Made by a program: the position numbers and the translations under genes. Shown here piece after piece: positions 1 to 5,582 of a stretch of DNA of 9,580 bases (position 1 is the first letter of the stretch; each line of letters starts with the position of its first letter). Location of the stretch: positions 1 through 9,580 of the forward strand of contig CAJMON010000095.1 in NCBI GenBank assembly GCA_905214955.1. The letters run 5' to 3'. The notes under the pieces were generated by a model. The model was not told the DNA's origin and ran no database searches. It saw only the letters and a list, made by a program, of their open reading frames with translations. The stretch comes from an uncultured bacterium (lineage in GTDB: Bacteria > Bacillota > Clostridia > Lachnospirales > Lachnospiraceae).

Positions 1-64
1 TGAAGTAGGAATGAAACATAGAAGTTTATAACTTTTTATAAGTTTTCAGTAACGGAAAGAGGAC

Positions 65-1009
65 ATGAAAATCAGCAGATCGAAAGTAGTGATTATTGGT
101 TCTGGGGCTGTTGGAGCGACTACAGCATACAGCCTGGTGGTACAGGGTGTAGCGGCAGAAGTAGTGCTGGTAGACTTGAATCAGGAAAAAGCCGGAGGCG
201 AGGCGCTGGATATGCAGCACAGCATGGAATTTCAGCGCAGAAATGTGAGAGTGGGCGCCGGTGGATATGAAGAATGTGCAGATGCGGACATTGTGGTGAT
301 CACAGCGGCGGCCCCTATGAACGGTGAGGTTGACAGAAGAGCGGCGCTTGGAAAATCTGCAGCAATTATGAAATCTATTGTGCCAGAGATTATGAAGAGC
401 GGATTTGACGGAATTTTCCTGGTAGTGTCCAACCCAGTAGATGCCATGGCATGGCTGGTATGGAAACTGTCAGGGCTGCCGGCATCCAGAGTCATCGGTA
501 CTGGTACGATTCTGGAAACTGCCAGATTAAAGCATCTGATTGCCAAATCCATGTCCATGGATCCCAGAAGCGTTGATGCGTATGTAATGGGAGAGCATGG
601 GGATGCCATGATGATTCCATGGAGCCATGTGCGGGCAGGGGGCAAGAGTTTTCAGATCATTGCCAGAGAAAAAGGTGTTCAGGACATCAACCTGGACAAT
701 ATGGTGGAAGAGGTACGCAAGTCTGGCTGGTATGTGCTGAAAGCAAAAGGAAATACTCAGTACGGCATCGCCAGCGCAGTCACGGCGATTGTGAAGGCAA
801 TTTTATACGATGAAAATAAGATCTATTCGGTTTCCGCTTATCTGGACGGAGAGTACGGCGAGAGCGGAATTTTCTGTGGAGTTCCGGCTATCCTGAACCG
901 GAATGGCGTGGAAGATATCGGAGAATTTTATCTCACAGGGGAAGAACAGGCCAGATTCGCAGCTTCTGCAAAGATCATACGGGAGAGCGTGGGGCAGATC
1001 GAAGTGTAA
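65..1009 (+). CDS. ldh: L-lactate / 2-hydroxyacid dehydrogenase (LDH/MDH family)
   Basis: This 314-residue protein, the usual family length, belongs to the NAD-dependent lactate/malate dehydrogenase superfamily, cytoplasmic enzymes that interconvert 2-oxoacids and 2-hydroxyacids. Visible landmarks are the Rossmann motif GSGAVG (residues 12-17), the NAD-selecting acid in VLVD (D37), SNPVD (122-126), the substrate-carboxylate arginine in ETARL (R154, canonical R171), the catalytic histidine in GEHGD (H178, canonical H195) and T231 (canonical T246). Two positions are atypical. The specificity residue usually Gln in LDH (canonical 102) is M85, with R91 at canonical R109. The aspartate that normally pairs with the catalytic His (canonical D168) is E151. 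Family membership is clear, but the substrate could be pyruvate or a branched or bulkier 2-oxoacid. The start is supported by GGAAAG five bases upstream. No neighbouring gene fixes the pathway. Confidence 0.88.
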   Translation: MKISRSKVVIIGSGAVGATTAYSLVVQGVAAEVVLVDLNQEKAGGEALDMQHSMEFQRRNVRVGAGGYEECADADIVVITAAAPMNGEVDRRAALGKSAAIMKSIVPEIMKSGFDGIFLVVSNPVDAMAWLVWKLSGLPASRVIGTGTILETARLKHLIAKSMSMDPRSVDAYVMGEHGDAMMIPWSHVRAGGKSFQIIAREKGVQDINLDNMVEEVRKSGWYVLKAKGNTQYGIASAVTAIVKAILYDENKIYSVSAYLDGEYGESGIFCGVPAILNRNGVEDIGEFYLTGEEQARFAASAKIIRESVGQIEV

Positions 1010-1028
1010 GAGCGAGGACGGGTCTCAA

Positions 1029-1070
1029 GGTCAGATGCCCCTTATGTGCAAGCACAAGTGGGCACAGACC
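1029..1070 (+). terminator. Hairpin downstream of ldh, possible terminator
   Basis: The arms TGCCC...TGTGC and GCACA...GGGCA pair around an AA loop, with one bulge and one mismatch. Outside them GGTC (1029-1032) can pair with GACC (1067-1070). A further 7-bp pair, GGGCAGA (992-998) with TCTGCCC (1073-1079), encloses it and spans the ldh stop codon. Only TTT follows the stem, so if it terminates it is a weak intrinsic terminator. It could instead be an mRNA 3' stabiliser or a dispersed palindrome. Confidence 0.45.
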
Positions 1071-1143
1071 TTTCTGCCCTGGCATTGTGAAATGTTTACA
1101 TATTTTTTAGAATTTATACATATGCTTTGGATTAAGGATTCGG

Positions 1144-1149
1144 TATAAT
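1144..1149 (+). promoter_or_regulatory. Probable -10 element of the HPr-like gene
   Basis: A perfect TATAAT lies 35 bases before the chosen start codon, in an AT-rich stretch following the ldh hairpin. No good -35 hexamer is found 16-18 bases upstream (the 17-bp position reads TATGCT), so the promoter is inferred from the -10 match and context only. Confidence 0.45.
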
Positions 1150-1184
1150 GGGTATAGTAATAAATGCCAAAGGAAGTGAGTAGA

Positions 1185-1439
1185 ATGCCAAATGTTCCAG
1201 TAAAATTTAACAAAGCAGATGATATTATTCGTTTTGTGAATATTGTCAACCATTTTGATTATCATGTAAATCTGACCAGCGGAGGCTCTGTCTTGGATGC
1301 GAAATCCATTATCAGCGCATTCAGCTTAAGTACCGCGGAAAATGTAGAACTGCAGGTTCAGGCGGTAGACTGCAGCGACCTGCTTGAACAGCTGTCGGAC
1401 TATATCTGTGTGGACAGAATTCAGGGAACAATCGTGTAA
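1185..1439 (+). CDS. HPr-like protein lacking the active-site histidine
   Basis: This 84-residue protein has the length and layout of HPr, the phosphocarrier of the PEP:sugar phosphotransferase system. The block DAKSIISAFSL (residues 38-48) matches the regulatory-serine helix region of HPr (Ser46 equivalent S41), and the C-terminal helix DLLEQLSDYI also aligns. The normal active-site segment GLHARPAA is replaced by NKADDIIRFV (residues 9-18), with no His at that position, so it cannot accept phosphate from Enzyme I in the usual way. This recalls Crh of Bacillus, where the His is also replaced, and suggests a regulatory rather than transport role. ATG 1185 is preferred over the in-frame ATG at 1164 because AGGAAGTGA (1171-1179) sits five bases before it and would lie inside the gene otherwise. 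It stands alone between ldh and ftsH with its own -10 element. Confidence 0.82.
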   Translation: MPNVPVKFNKADDIIRFVNIVNHFDYHVNLTSGGSVLDAKSIISAFSLSTAENVELQVQAVDCSDLLEQLSDYICVDRIQGTIV

Positions 1440-1467
1440 GTTTTATAGATACTTTAGAAAATATACA

Positions 1468-1496
1468 TTGTTTTTTCAAGGGGCGGAATTTATAAT
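1468..1496 (+). promoter_or_regulatory. Sigma-A type promoter of ftsH
   Basis: TTGTTT (1468-1473) and TATAAT (1491-1496) are separated by exactly 17 bases. The -10 lies 24 bases before the ftsH start codon, giving a short leader that contains the ribosome binding site GAAAGGAG (1506-1513). ftsH therefore likely has its own constitutive promoter. Confidence 0.75.
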
Positions 1497-1520
1497 GATA
1501 GTTATGAAAGGAGCTATATT

Positions 1521-3359
1521 ATGCAGGAGATGAAACCCCCGAAAAAACCATTTGTGTTTTATTATGTGATTGCACTGGTCGTTCTGTTGCTGGTGAATTT
1601 TCTGTTGATTCCGCAGTTGAAAAGCCAGAAAGTTCAGGAAGTCGATTACAGTACCTTCCTGAATATGGTAGATCAGGGACAGGTTGGCTATGTCAATATC
1701 GGTGAAAACCAGATTACGTTCACAGACGGCTCAGGACAGAATATTTTTAAAACAGGTGTCCTGAATGATATCGAACTGGTATCCAGACTCAACAAAGCAG
1801 GCGTGAAGTTTACCGGAGAGATTGTACAGGAGACGTCCCCGTTGATGGATATTCTTCTGGGACTGGTGCTTCCTACGATTTTCATCATTGCTGTGGGGCA
1901 GTTTATGATGAAGAAAATGATGTCCAAAATGGGCGGCGGCGGAGAGTCCATGTCTTTCGGCATGGGAAAGAGTAATGCCAAGGTTTATGTAAAATCGACT
2001 TCAGGCATCAAATTTTCTGACGTGGCCGGTGAAGATGAGGCAAAGGATATTCTGAAAGAGATCGTGGATTTCCTGGAAAATCCGGCGAAATATCAGGAGA
2101 TCGGTGCTTCTATGCCCAAAGGTGCCCTGTTGGTGGGCCCTCCGGGAACCGGTAAAACACTGCTGGCAAAAGCAGTGGCAGGCGAAGCTAATGTGCCCTT
2201 CTTCTCTATTTCAGGTTCGGAGTTTGTGGAAATGTTCGTAGGTATGGGTGCAGCCAAAGTCCGTGACCTGTTTAAGCAGGCAAATGAAAAAGCACCCTGT
2301 ATTGTTTTTATTGATGAGATTGATACCATCGGAAAAAAACGTGACGGTGGTATGCCTGGCGGAAATGATGAGCGGGAGCAGACGCTGAACCAGCTTCTGA
2401 CAGAGATGGATGGATTTGACGGTTCCAAGGGTGTTGTGATCTTGGCAGCCACCAACCGGCCGGAATCTCTGGACCCGGCCCTGCTGCGTCCGGGACGGTT
2501 TGACAGACGGGTGCCGGTAGAGCTTCCGGATTTAAAAGGCCGTGAGGACATTCTGAAAGTTCATGCAAAAAAGATCAAGATTGCAGATAATGTAGACTTT
2601 GGTGCCATTGCCAGAGCTGCATCGGGTGCGTCTGGAGCAGAGCTGGCTAATATCATCAACGAAGGCGCGCTCCGTGCAGTTCGTGACGGGCGGAAGTTTG
2701 CCACACAGGCGGATCTGGAAGAGAGTGTGGAAGTGGTCATTGCCGGCTACCAGAAAAAGAACCGTGTTCTTTCCAATAAGGAGAAGTTGGTGGTTTCTTA
2801 TCATGAAGTGGGACATGCCTTGGTGGCTGCCATGCAGACAGAGTCAGCACCGGTCCACAAAATCACCATCATTCCCCGTACTTCCGGTGCTTTAGGATAC
2901 ACTATGCAGGTGGAAGATGGAGAGCATTTTCTTATGACAAAGGAAGAAATCGAAAACAAGATCGCGACTTTTACCGGAGGACGTGCAGCAGAAGAGCTGA
3001 TTTTCCATCAGATTACCACAGGTGCTTCTAATGATATTGAGCAGGCTACCAAGCTTGCAAGGGCAATGATTTCCAGATATGGAATGAGTGATGAATTCGG
3101 TATGGTTGCCATGGAATCCGTGACTAACCAGTATCTGGGCGGAGATGCATCGTTGAGCTGTTCCCCGGAGACACAGACCATTCTGGATGAGAAGGTTGTG
3201 GCGGTTGTCAAAGAGCAATACGAGAAAGCTAAGAAGATTCTGGAAGACAATATCGGAAAGCTTCACGAAATTTCAAAATATTTATACGAGAACGAGACGA
3301 TTACAGGTGAGGAGTTTATGCGGATCCTGAATTTGCAAATGCCAGGATCAGAAGCTTGA
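1521..3359 (+). CDS. ftsH: ATP-dependent zinc metalloprotease FtsH
   Basis: This is a membrane-anchored hexameric AAA+ protease that unfolds and degrades misfolded membrane proteins and short-lived regulators. The 612-residue protein has the complete family layout. There is a transmembrane helix at about 11-31, a short extracytoplasmic domain, and a second helix at about 108-130. A Gly/Met-rich linker leads to the AAA+ module with Walker A GPPGTGKT (206-213), the pore loop MFVGMG, Walker B IVFIDEID (261-268) and the arginine-finger region LRPGRFDR (322-329). The peptidase has the zinc site HEVGH (428-432) and third ligand D505 in ASNDIEQAT. All catalytic residues are present, so it should be active. 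The start has GAAAGGAG eight bases upstream. The C-terminal tail after the peptidase helices is short. It is monocistronic or loosely coupled to the next gene 90 bases on. Confidence 0.97.
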   Translation: MQEMKPPKKPFVFYYVIALVVLLLVNFLLIPQLKSQKVQEVDYSTFLNMVDQGQVGYVNIGENQITFTDGSGQNIFKTGVLNDIELVSRLNKAGVKFTGEIVQETSPLMDILLGLVLPTIFIIAVGQFMMKKMMSKMGGGGESMSFGMGKSNAKVYVKSTSGIKFSDVAGEDEAKDILKEIVDFLENPAKYQEIGASMPKGALLVGPPGTGKTLLAKAVAGEANVPFFSISGSEFVEMFVGMGAAKVRDLFKQANEKAPCIVFIDEIDTIGKKRDGGMPGGNDEREQTLNQLLTEMDGFDGSKGVVILAATNRPESLDPALLRPGRFDRRVPVELPDLKGREDILKVHAKKIKIADNVDFGAIARAASGASGAELANIINEGALRAVRDGRKFATQADLEESVEVVIAGYQKKNRVLSNKEKLVVSYHEVGHALVAAMQTESAPVHKITIIPRTSGALGYTMQVEDGEHFLMTKEEIENKIATFTGGRAAEELIFHQITTGASNDIEQATKLARAMISRYGMSDEFGMVAMESVTNQYLGGDASLSCSPETQTILDEKVVAVVKEQYEKAKKILEDNIGKLHEISKYLYENETITGEEFMRILNLQMPGSEA

Positions 3360-3407
3360 AAACACGATGTGCTGGCACAGGAGTGGTTTTATGGCTTAGT
3401 GATCCGT

Positions 3408-3423
3408 AGGGCATTTTTGCCCT
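3408..3423 (+). terminator. Short hairpin between ftsH and the next gene
   Basis: AGGGCA and TGCCCT form a perfect 6-bp stem around a TTTT loop. No T-tract follows, so it is at best a weak attenuator or pause site rather than a full terminator. No separate promoter is obvious for the downstream gene, so some readthrough from ftsH is likely. Confidence 0.3.
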
Positions 3424-3449
3424 CAATATGAAAGGAGAAACACAGTCTG

Positions 3450-4277
3450 ATGGACAAGCAGGAGAAGCAGAAAACGGAGAAACAGGAATCTAAAGTTCAG
3501 GGAACTAAAGTGAGGATGGATGCAGGAAAAGCACCGAAGAAAAACAAAGGTTCTGAAGCAAAGAGTACCAAAGAAACAACAGGAAATGAACCCCAAATCC
3601 CAGGTGTGCCGGGTAATGAAAAGGCAGGGGGAAAACGGTATGAATCGGACCTGACCCGGAAAGAACGGCGGGAGCTTGAAAAAGAGAAACTAAAATCCAT
3701 GGGATGGAAAGGCCGTCTGCAGTACATCTGGATGTATTACAAACCTGCGATGGCAGCAATCCTGGCGGTGATTCTGGTGGGTGCCGGAATTCATCAGTGG
3801 GTGGAAAATCTGAAAAACAAAGATATTTTTTATCTGGCAGTGATCAACTCTTCCATGATGTATGGAGATGATCTGGAAACGGATTTCAAAGCCTATCTGG
3901 GAGATGAAGATCCCTATGATATTGTCAATATCGATACGTCTATGGCCATGTATGAAGAGAGCGGAAGCGCGTATGGTACACAGATGAAGATCGTGACGCT
4001 GGTGGCAGCAGGCTCTATTGATGTAATGGTAAGCCCGGAAGACGTGTATGAGCAGTACAGCGGCCAGGACATGTTCTTGGATCTGAAAGATGTGCTGGAT
4101 GCGGATCTGTATGAGAAACTGAAAGACGATATTGACGGAGACCGGCTGGATCTTTCCAACAGCACCAAGTGGAAAGAAACTGGCATGACTGGTTATGAAC
4201 CGGCATATCTGACTATAGTGTCATCTGGAAAACATCTGGAGAACACCGTGAAATTTATTGAGTATCTTTATGAATAA
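3450..4277 (+). CDS. Single-pass membrane protein with extracytoplasmic solute-binding-like domain, function unknown
   Basis: I cannot assign a specific family to this 275-residue protein. Residues 1-90 are hydrophilic, low in complexity and rich in Lys, Glu and Gly, ending in a charged RKERRELEKEK stretch. A single hydrophobic helix follows at about 98-117, just after an IWMYYKPA segment of a kind seen ahead of the membrane helix in Lachnospiraceae membrane proteins. The remaining 155 residues should be outside. They alternate strands and helices, with elements such as DVMVSPEDVYEQY, FLDLKDVLDADL and a C-terminal helix ENTVKFIEYLYE that recall extracytoplasmic substrate-binding folds, but no transport permease is adjacent. 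AAAGGAG (3431-3437) lies 12 bases before the ATG, a long spacing. An in-frame CTG at 3447 is an alternative start. A strong terminator follows the stop. Confidence 0.75.
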   Translation: MDKQEKQKTEKQESKVQGTKVRMDAGKAPKKNKGSEAKSTKETTGNEPQIPGVPGNEKAGGKRYESDLTRKERRELEKEKLKSMGWKGRLQYIWMYYKPAMAAILAVILVGAGIHQWVENLKNKDIFYLAVINSSMMYGDDLETDFKAYLGDEDPYDIVNIDTSMAMYEESGSAYGTQMKIVTLVAAGSIDVMVSPEDVYEQYSGQDMFLDLKDVLDADLYEKLKDDIDGDRLDLSNSTKWKETGMTGYEPAYLTIVSSGKHLENTVKFIEYLYE

Positions 4278-4287
4278 CAGAAGACAG

Positions 4288-4304
4288 CGTTTCCGAAGGG
4301 AAGC
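4288..4304 (+). repeat. Small hairpin just ahead of the terminator
   Basis: CGTTTCC and GGAAGCG form a 7-bp stem (one G-T wobble) with a short loop, 10 bases before the main terminator stem. It may assist termination or protect the 3' end of the transcript. Confidence 0.4.
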
Positions 4305-4313
4305 GGAAGAAAG

Positions 4314-4343
4314 AGAATCGGACAGAGGTCCGGTTCTTTTTTT
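4314..4343 (+). terminator. Rho-independent terminator of the membrane-protein gene
   Basis: AGAATCGGAC (4314-4323) pairs with GTCCGGTTCT (4328-4337) through 10 base pairs with one wobble, around an AGAG loop, and runs into seven T residues (4337-4343). This is a textbook intrinsic terminator closing the left-hand + strand block. Confidence 0.92.
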
Positions 4344-4720
4344 ACTATGAAAGTCCTGGACGGCAGCCATGAAAGAGCCATGCCTGCATGGGCGAATTCA
4401 TGGATATCGGACAGACTAGACCGTATGAGTAAGCAGGGTGACAGCTCGAATTACGAATGCGGCGGCAGCTGCGGGAGCGCCAAAGGTGCGCAGCAGCTGA
4501 CTTTCATGTATGTTTGTGCCGCCATCAGGCGGCATGTTCGTTTTACAGGAAATTGCGCCCGGTGAAACAAAAAACGCTCTGCGAGGGCGCACATTGTCCG
4601 GTGGACAATGGATTTGCATCGACCGGAATGAAGAGAAGATGCACTGCGGCAGCAGAGAAGTTTTGGGTGATATTTTTAGAGACAAAGATGCCAAAGTTAA
4701 GAGATGAAGCAGGAATTGTT
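4344..4720. other. Hairpin-rich stretch without a convincing gene (possible dispersed element or structured RNA)
   Basis: Short open frames exist on both strands but none has a ribosome binding site, a recognisable domain or a credible protein composition. The stretch holds several stem-loops in series. CCATGAA/TTCATGG (4367-4403) encloses CCATG/CATGG. CAGCTGC/GCAGCTG (4466-4499) encloses GCGCC/GGTGC. Perfect 7-bp stems occur at TGCCGCC/GGCGGCA (4517-4534) and ATTGTCC/GGACAAT (4593-4609). TGCATC/GATGCA (4615-4643) closes the series. This density suggests structured RNA, a mobile or dispersed non-coding element, or debris from a lost locus. I have an unverified impression that similar sequence recurs in other Lachnospiraceae genomes. 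Confidence 0.45.
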
Positions 4721-4722
4721 AG

Positions 4723-4737
4723 TGAAAATGAATATCA
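4723..4737. promoter_or_regulatory. Fur-family (7-1-7) operator-like box
   Basis: The site TGAAAATGAATATCA matches the 7-1-7 consensus TGATAAT-N-ATTATCA of iron-responsive Fur-family repressors at 12 of 14 defined positions. It lies 43 bases before the first ATPase-derived codons and just upstream of a separate dyad. A possible -35 TTGTTA (4716-4721) abuts it, but no good -10 follows at the right distance. It may be a remnant of an iron-regulated promoter. Confidence 0.4.
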
Positions 4738-4757
4738 ATAAAAACCGAACAGCACTC

Positions 4758-4780
4758 TTGACACCTATACCTATATAGGT
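4758..4780 (+). promoter_or_regulatory. TTGACA hexamer with MerR-type 7-4-7 dyad, -10 lost
   Basis: A consensus -35 TTGACA (4758-4763) is overlapped at its last base by ACCTATA-CCTA-TATAGGT (4763-4780), a perfect 7-bp inverted repeat with a 4-base spacer. In MerR-family promoters the same geometry is found: a 7-4-7 dyad beginning straight after TTGAC inside an elongated -35/-10 spacer. Here a -10 would fall near 4783-4788, which reads CACTGC and is no match. That is exactly where ATPase-homologous sequence starts (about 4781), so the -10 was probably lost with the deleted DNA. A CsoR-like operator is a less likely alternative. Confidence 0.45.
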
Positions 4781-5515
4781 ACCACTGCAATTATGGCAGC
4801 CATTGGAAATGCTGCAAAGCATGGATTTTTGGTAAGAGAAGGAAAGGCCGTGATTTCCTGCCGGCAGAAAGAGGAGAGAAAGGAAAAACAGCTGCCGGAA
4901 GCGGAAGGGTTTGCAATGGTACCCGGAAAAGGTGTTTCCTGTCAGTTGGAAGGAAAGCAGGTGATTGCCGGAAATAAGAAACTGTTGAGGGAAGCAGGAG
5001 TTGTTGTGGAAGAAACGGTCAGTGCAGAGGCGGATACCTGGGTTTCCAGAGGATGCACGGTGATTTATACAGCAATCAATGGAGAGCTGGCAGGTTACCT
5101 GGTGTTTTCAGATACTGTAAGGAAAGAAAGCCAGGAGACTACCGGACAGCTGAAAAGTCTTGGAACAGAACCGGTGCTTCTGACAGGAGACCATGAAAGT
5201 GCAGCAGCGGCCATTGCAGGCCAGCTGGGTATTCAGGAAGTACATGCAGGGTGCCTGCCGGAAGAAAAACTAAACTGGATTGCCAATTATCAGAAAAAAG
5301 GCGAAGCAGTCTGCATGATTGGGGACGGCATCAACGATGCACCGGCACTGAAAAAAGCAGATGTGGGAATTGCCATGGGCCTGAATTTCCTGGCTATTAT
5401 TCTCGCAATCACCGGTATTTTAAATCCGGTAGCGGGAGCACTGGTTCACAACGCAGGATCGGTGGTGGTGATTATCAATTCAGCACTGCTGCTGCGCTGG
5501 AAAAAGAAAAATTAG
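4781..5515 (+). pseudogene. Heavy-metal P1B-type ATPase remnant with internal deletions
   Basis: P1B ATPases pump metal ions across the membrane and normally exceed 600 residues. Only about 245 codons remain, open from 4781 to the TAG at 5513; an ATG at 4793 gives 240 residues. Recognisable parts are the segment after the sixth helix (AIMAAIGNAAKHG), the nucleotide-domain glycine loop (PGKGV), LTGD (130-133), GDGINDAP (167-174) and the last two membrane helices (from about 197). Missing are the whole N-terminal half with its membrane channel, actuator domain and metal-site helix. Also missing is the DKTGT phosphorylation site with the following segment up to HP (gap at residues 17/18, base 4843). 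The P-domain to TM7 linker is gone too (gap at 196/197, base 5380). All junctions keep the frame. It cannot work as a pump. No good ribosome binding site precedes the ATG. Metal specificity cannot be read. Confidence 0.85.
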
Positions 5516-5516
5516 C

Positions 5517-5571
5517 AAAAAACAGCCCGCAGGGAATACGGTCAAACAAAGGTCCGGTTCCTGCGGGCTGT
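5517..5571 (-). terminator. Rho-independent terminator of the L,D-transpeptidase gene, possibly bidirectional
   Basis: ACAGCCCGCAGG (5522-5533) pairs perfectly over 12 bp with CCTGCGGGCTGT (5560-5571), enclosing a 26-base loop. On the - strand the stem is followed by six T residues (5517-5522 read in reverse), as expected for the gene ending at 5583. On the + strand it follows the ATPase remnant by seven bases but lacks a clear T-tract, so termination in that direction is weaker. Confidence 0.85.
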
Positions 5572-5582
5572 CTGCATGTTTA

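Noticed and set aside
16..50. AT-rich inverted repeats ahead of ldh considered as a Rex redox operator
   Set aside because: The repeats do not fit the TTGTGA/TTGTTAA-type Rex consensus, and only 64 bases of upstream sequence are available.
1164..1184. Upstream in-frame ATG of the HPr-like gene
   Set aside because: The ribosome binding site AGGAAGTGA lies between it and the next ATG, which begins exactly where HPr similarity starts.
2093..2816. Several long - strand frames opposite ftsH
   Set aside because: They are shadows of the strongly conserved ftsH coding strand with no start signals or domains.
4446..4458. Zur-like half site (ATTACGA)
   Set aside because: Only the right half matches the 7-1-7 consensus; the left half reads AGCTCGA.
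4416..4694. 92-codon open frame on the - strand in the hairpin-rich region
   Set aside because: No ribosome binding site, no recognisable domain, and an alanine run that arises from a GC-rich hairpin; it looks like chance coding over structured DNA.
4457..4741. 94-codon open frame on the + strand leading toward the ATPase remnant, in the same frame
   Set aside because: It stops at 4739-4741, lacks a start signal and shows no ATPase-like residues, so it is not the missing N-terminal part.
4326..5560. 11-base repeat AGGTCCGGTTC shared by the two terminator regions (4326-4336 and 5550-5560)
   Set aside because: Repeats of this length are expected by chance several times in a window of this size, and the flanks do not match.
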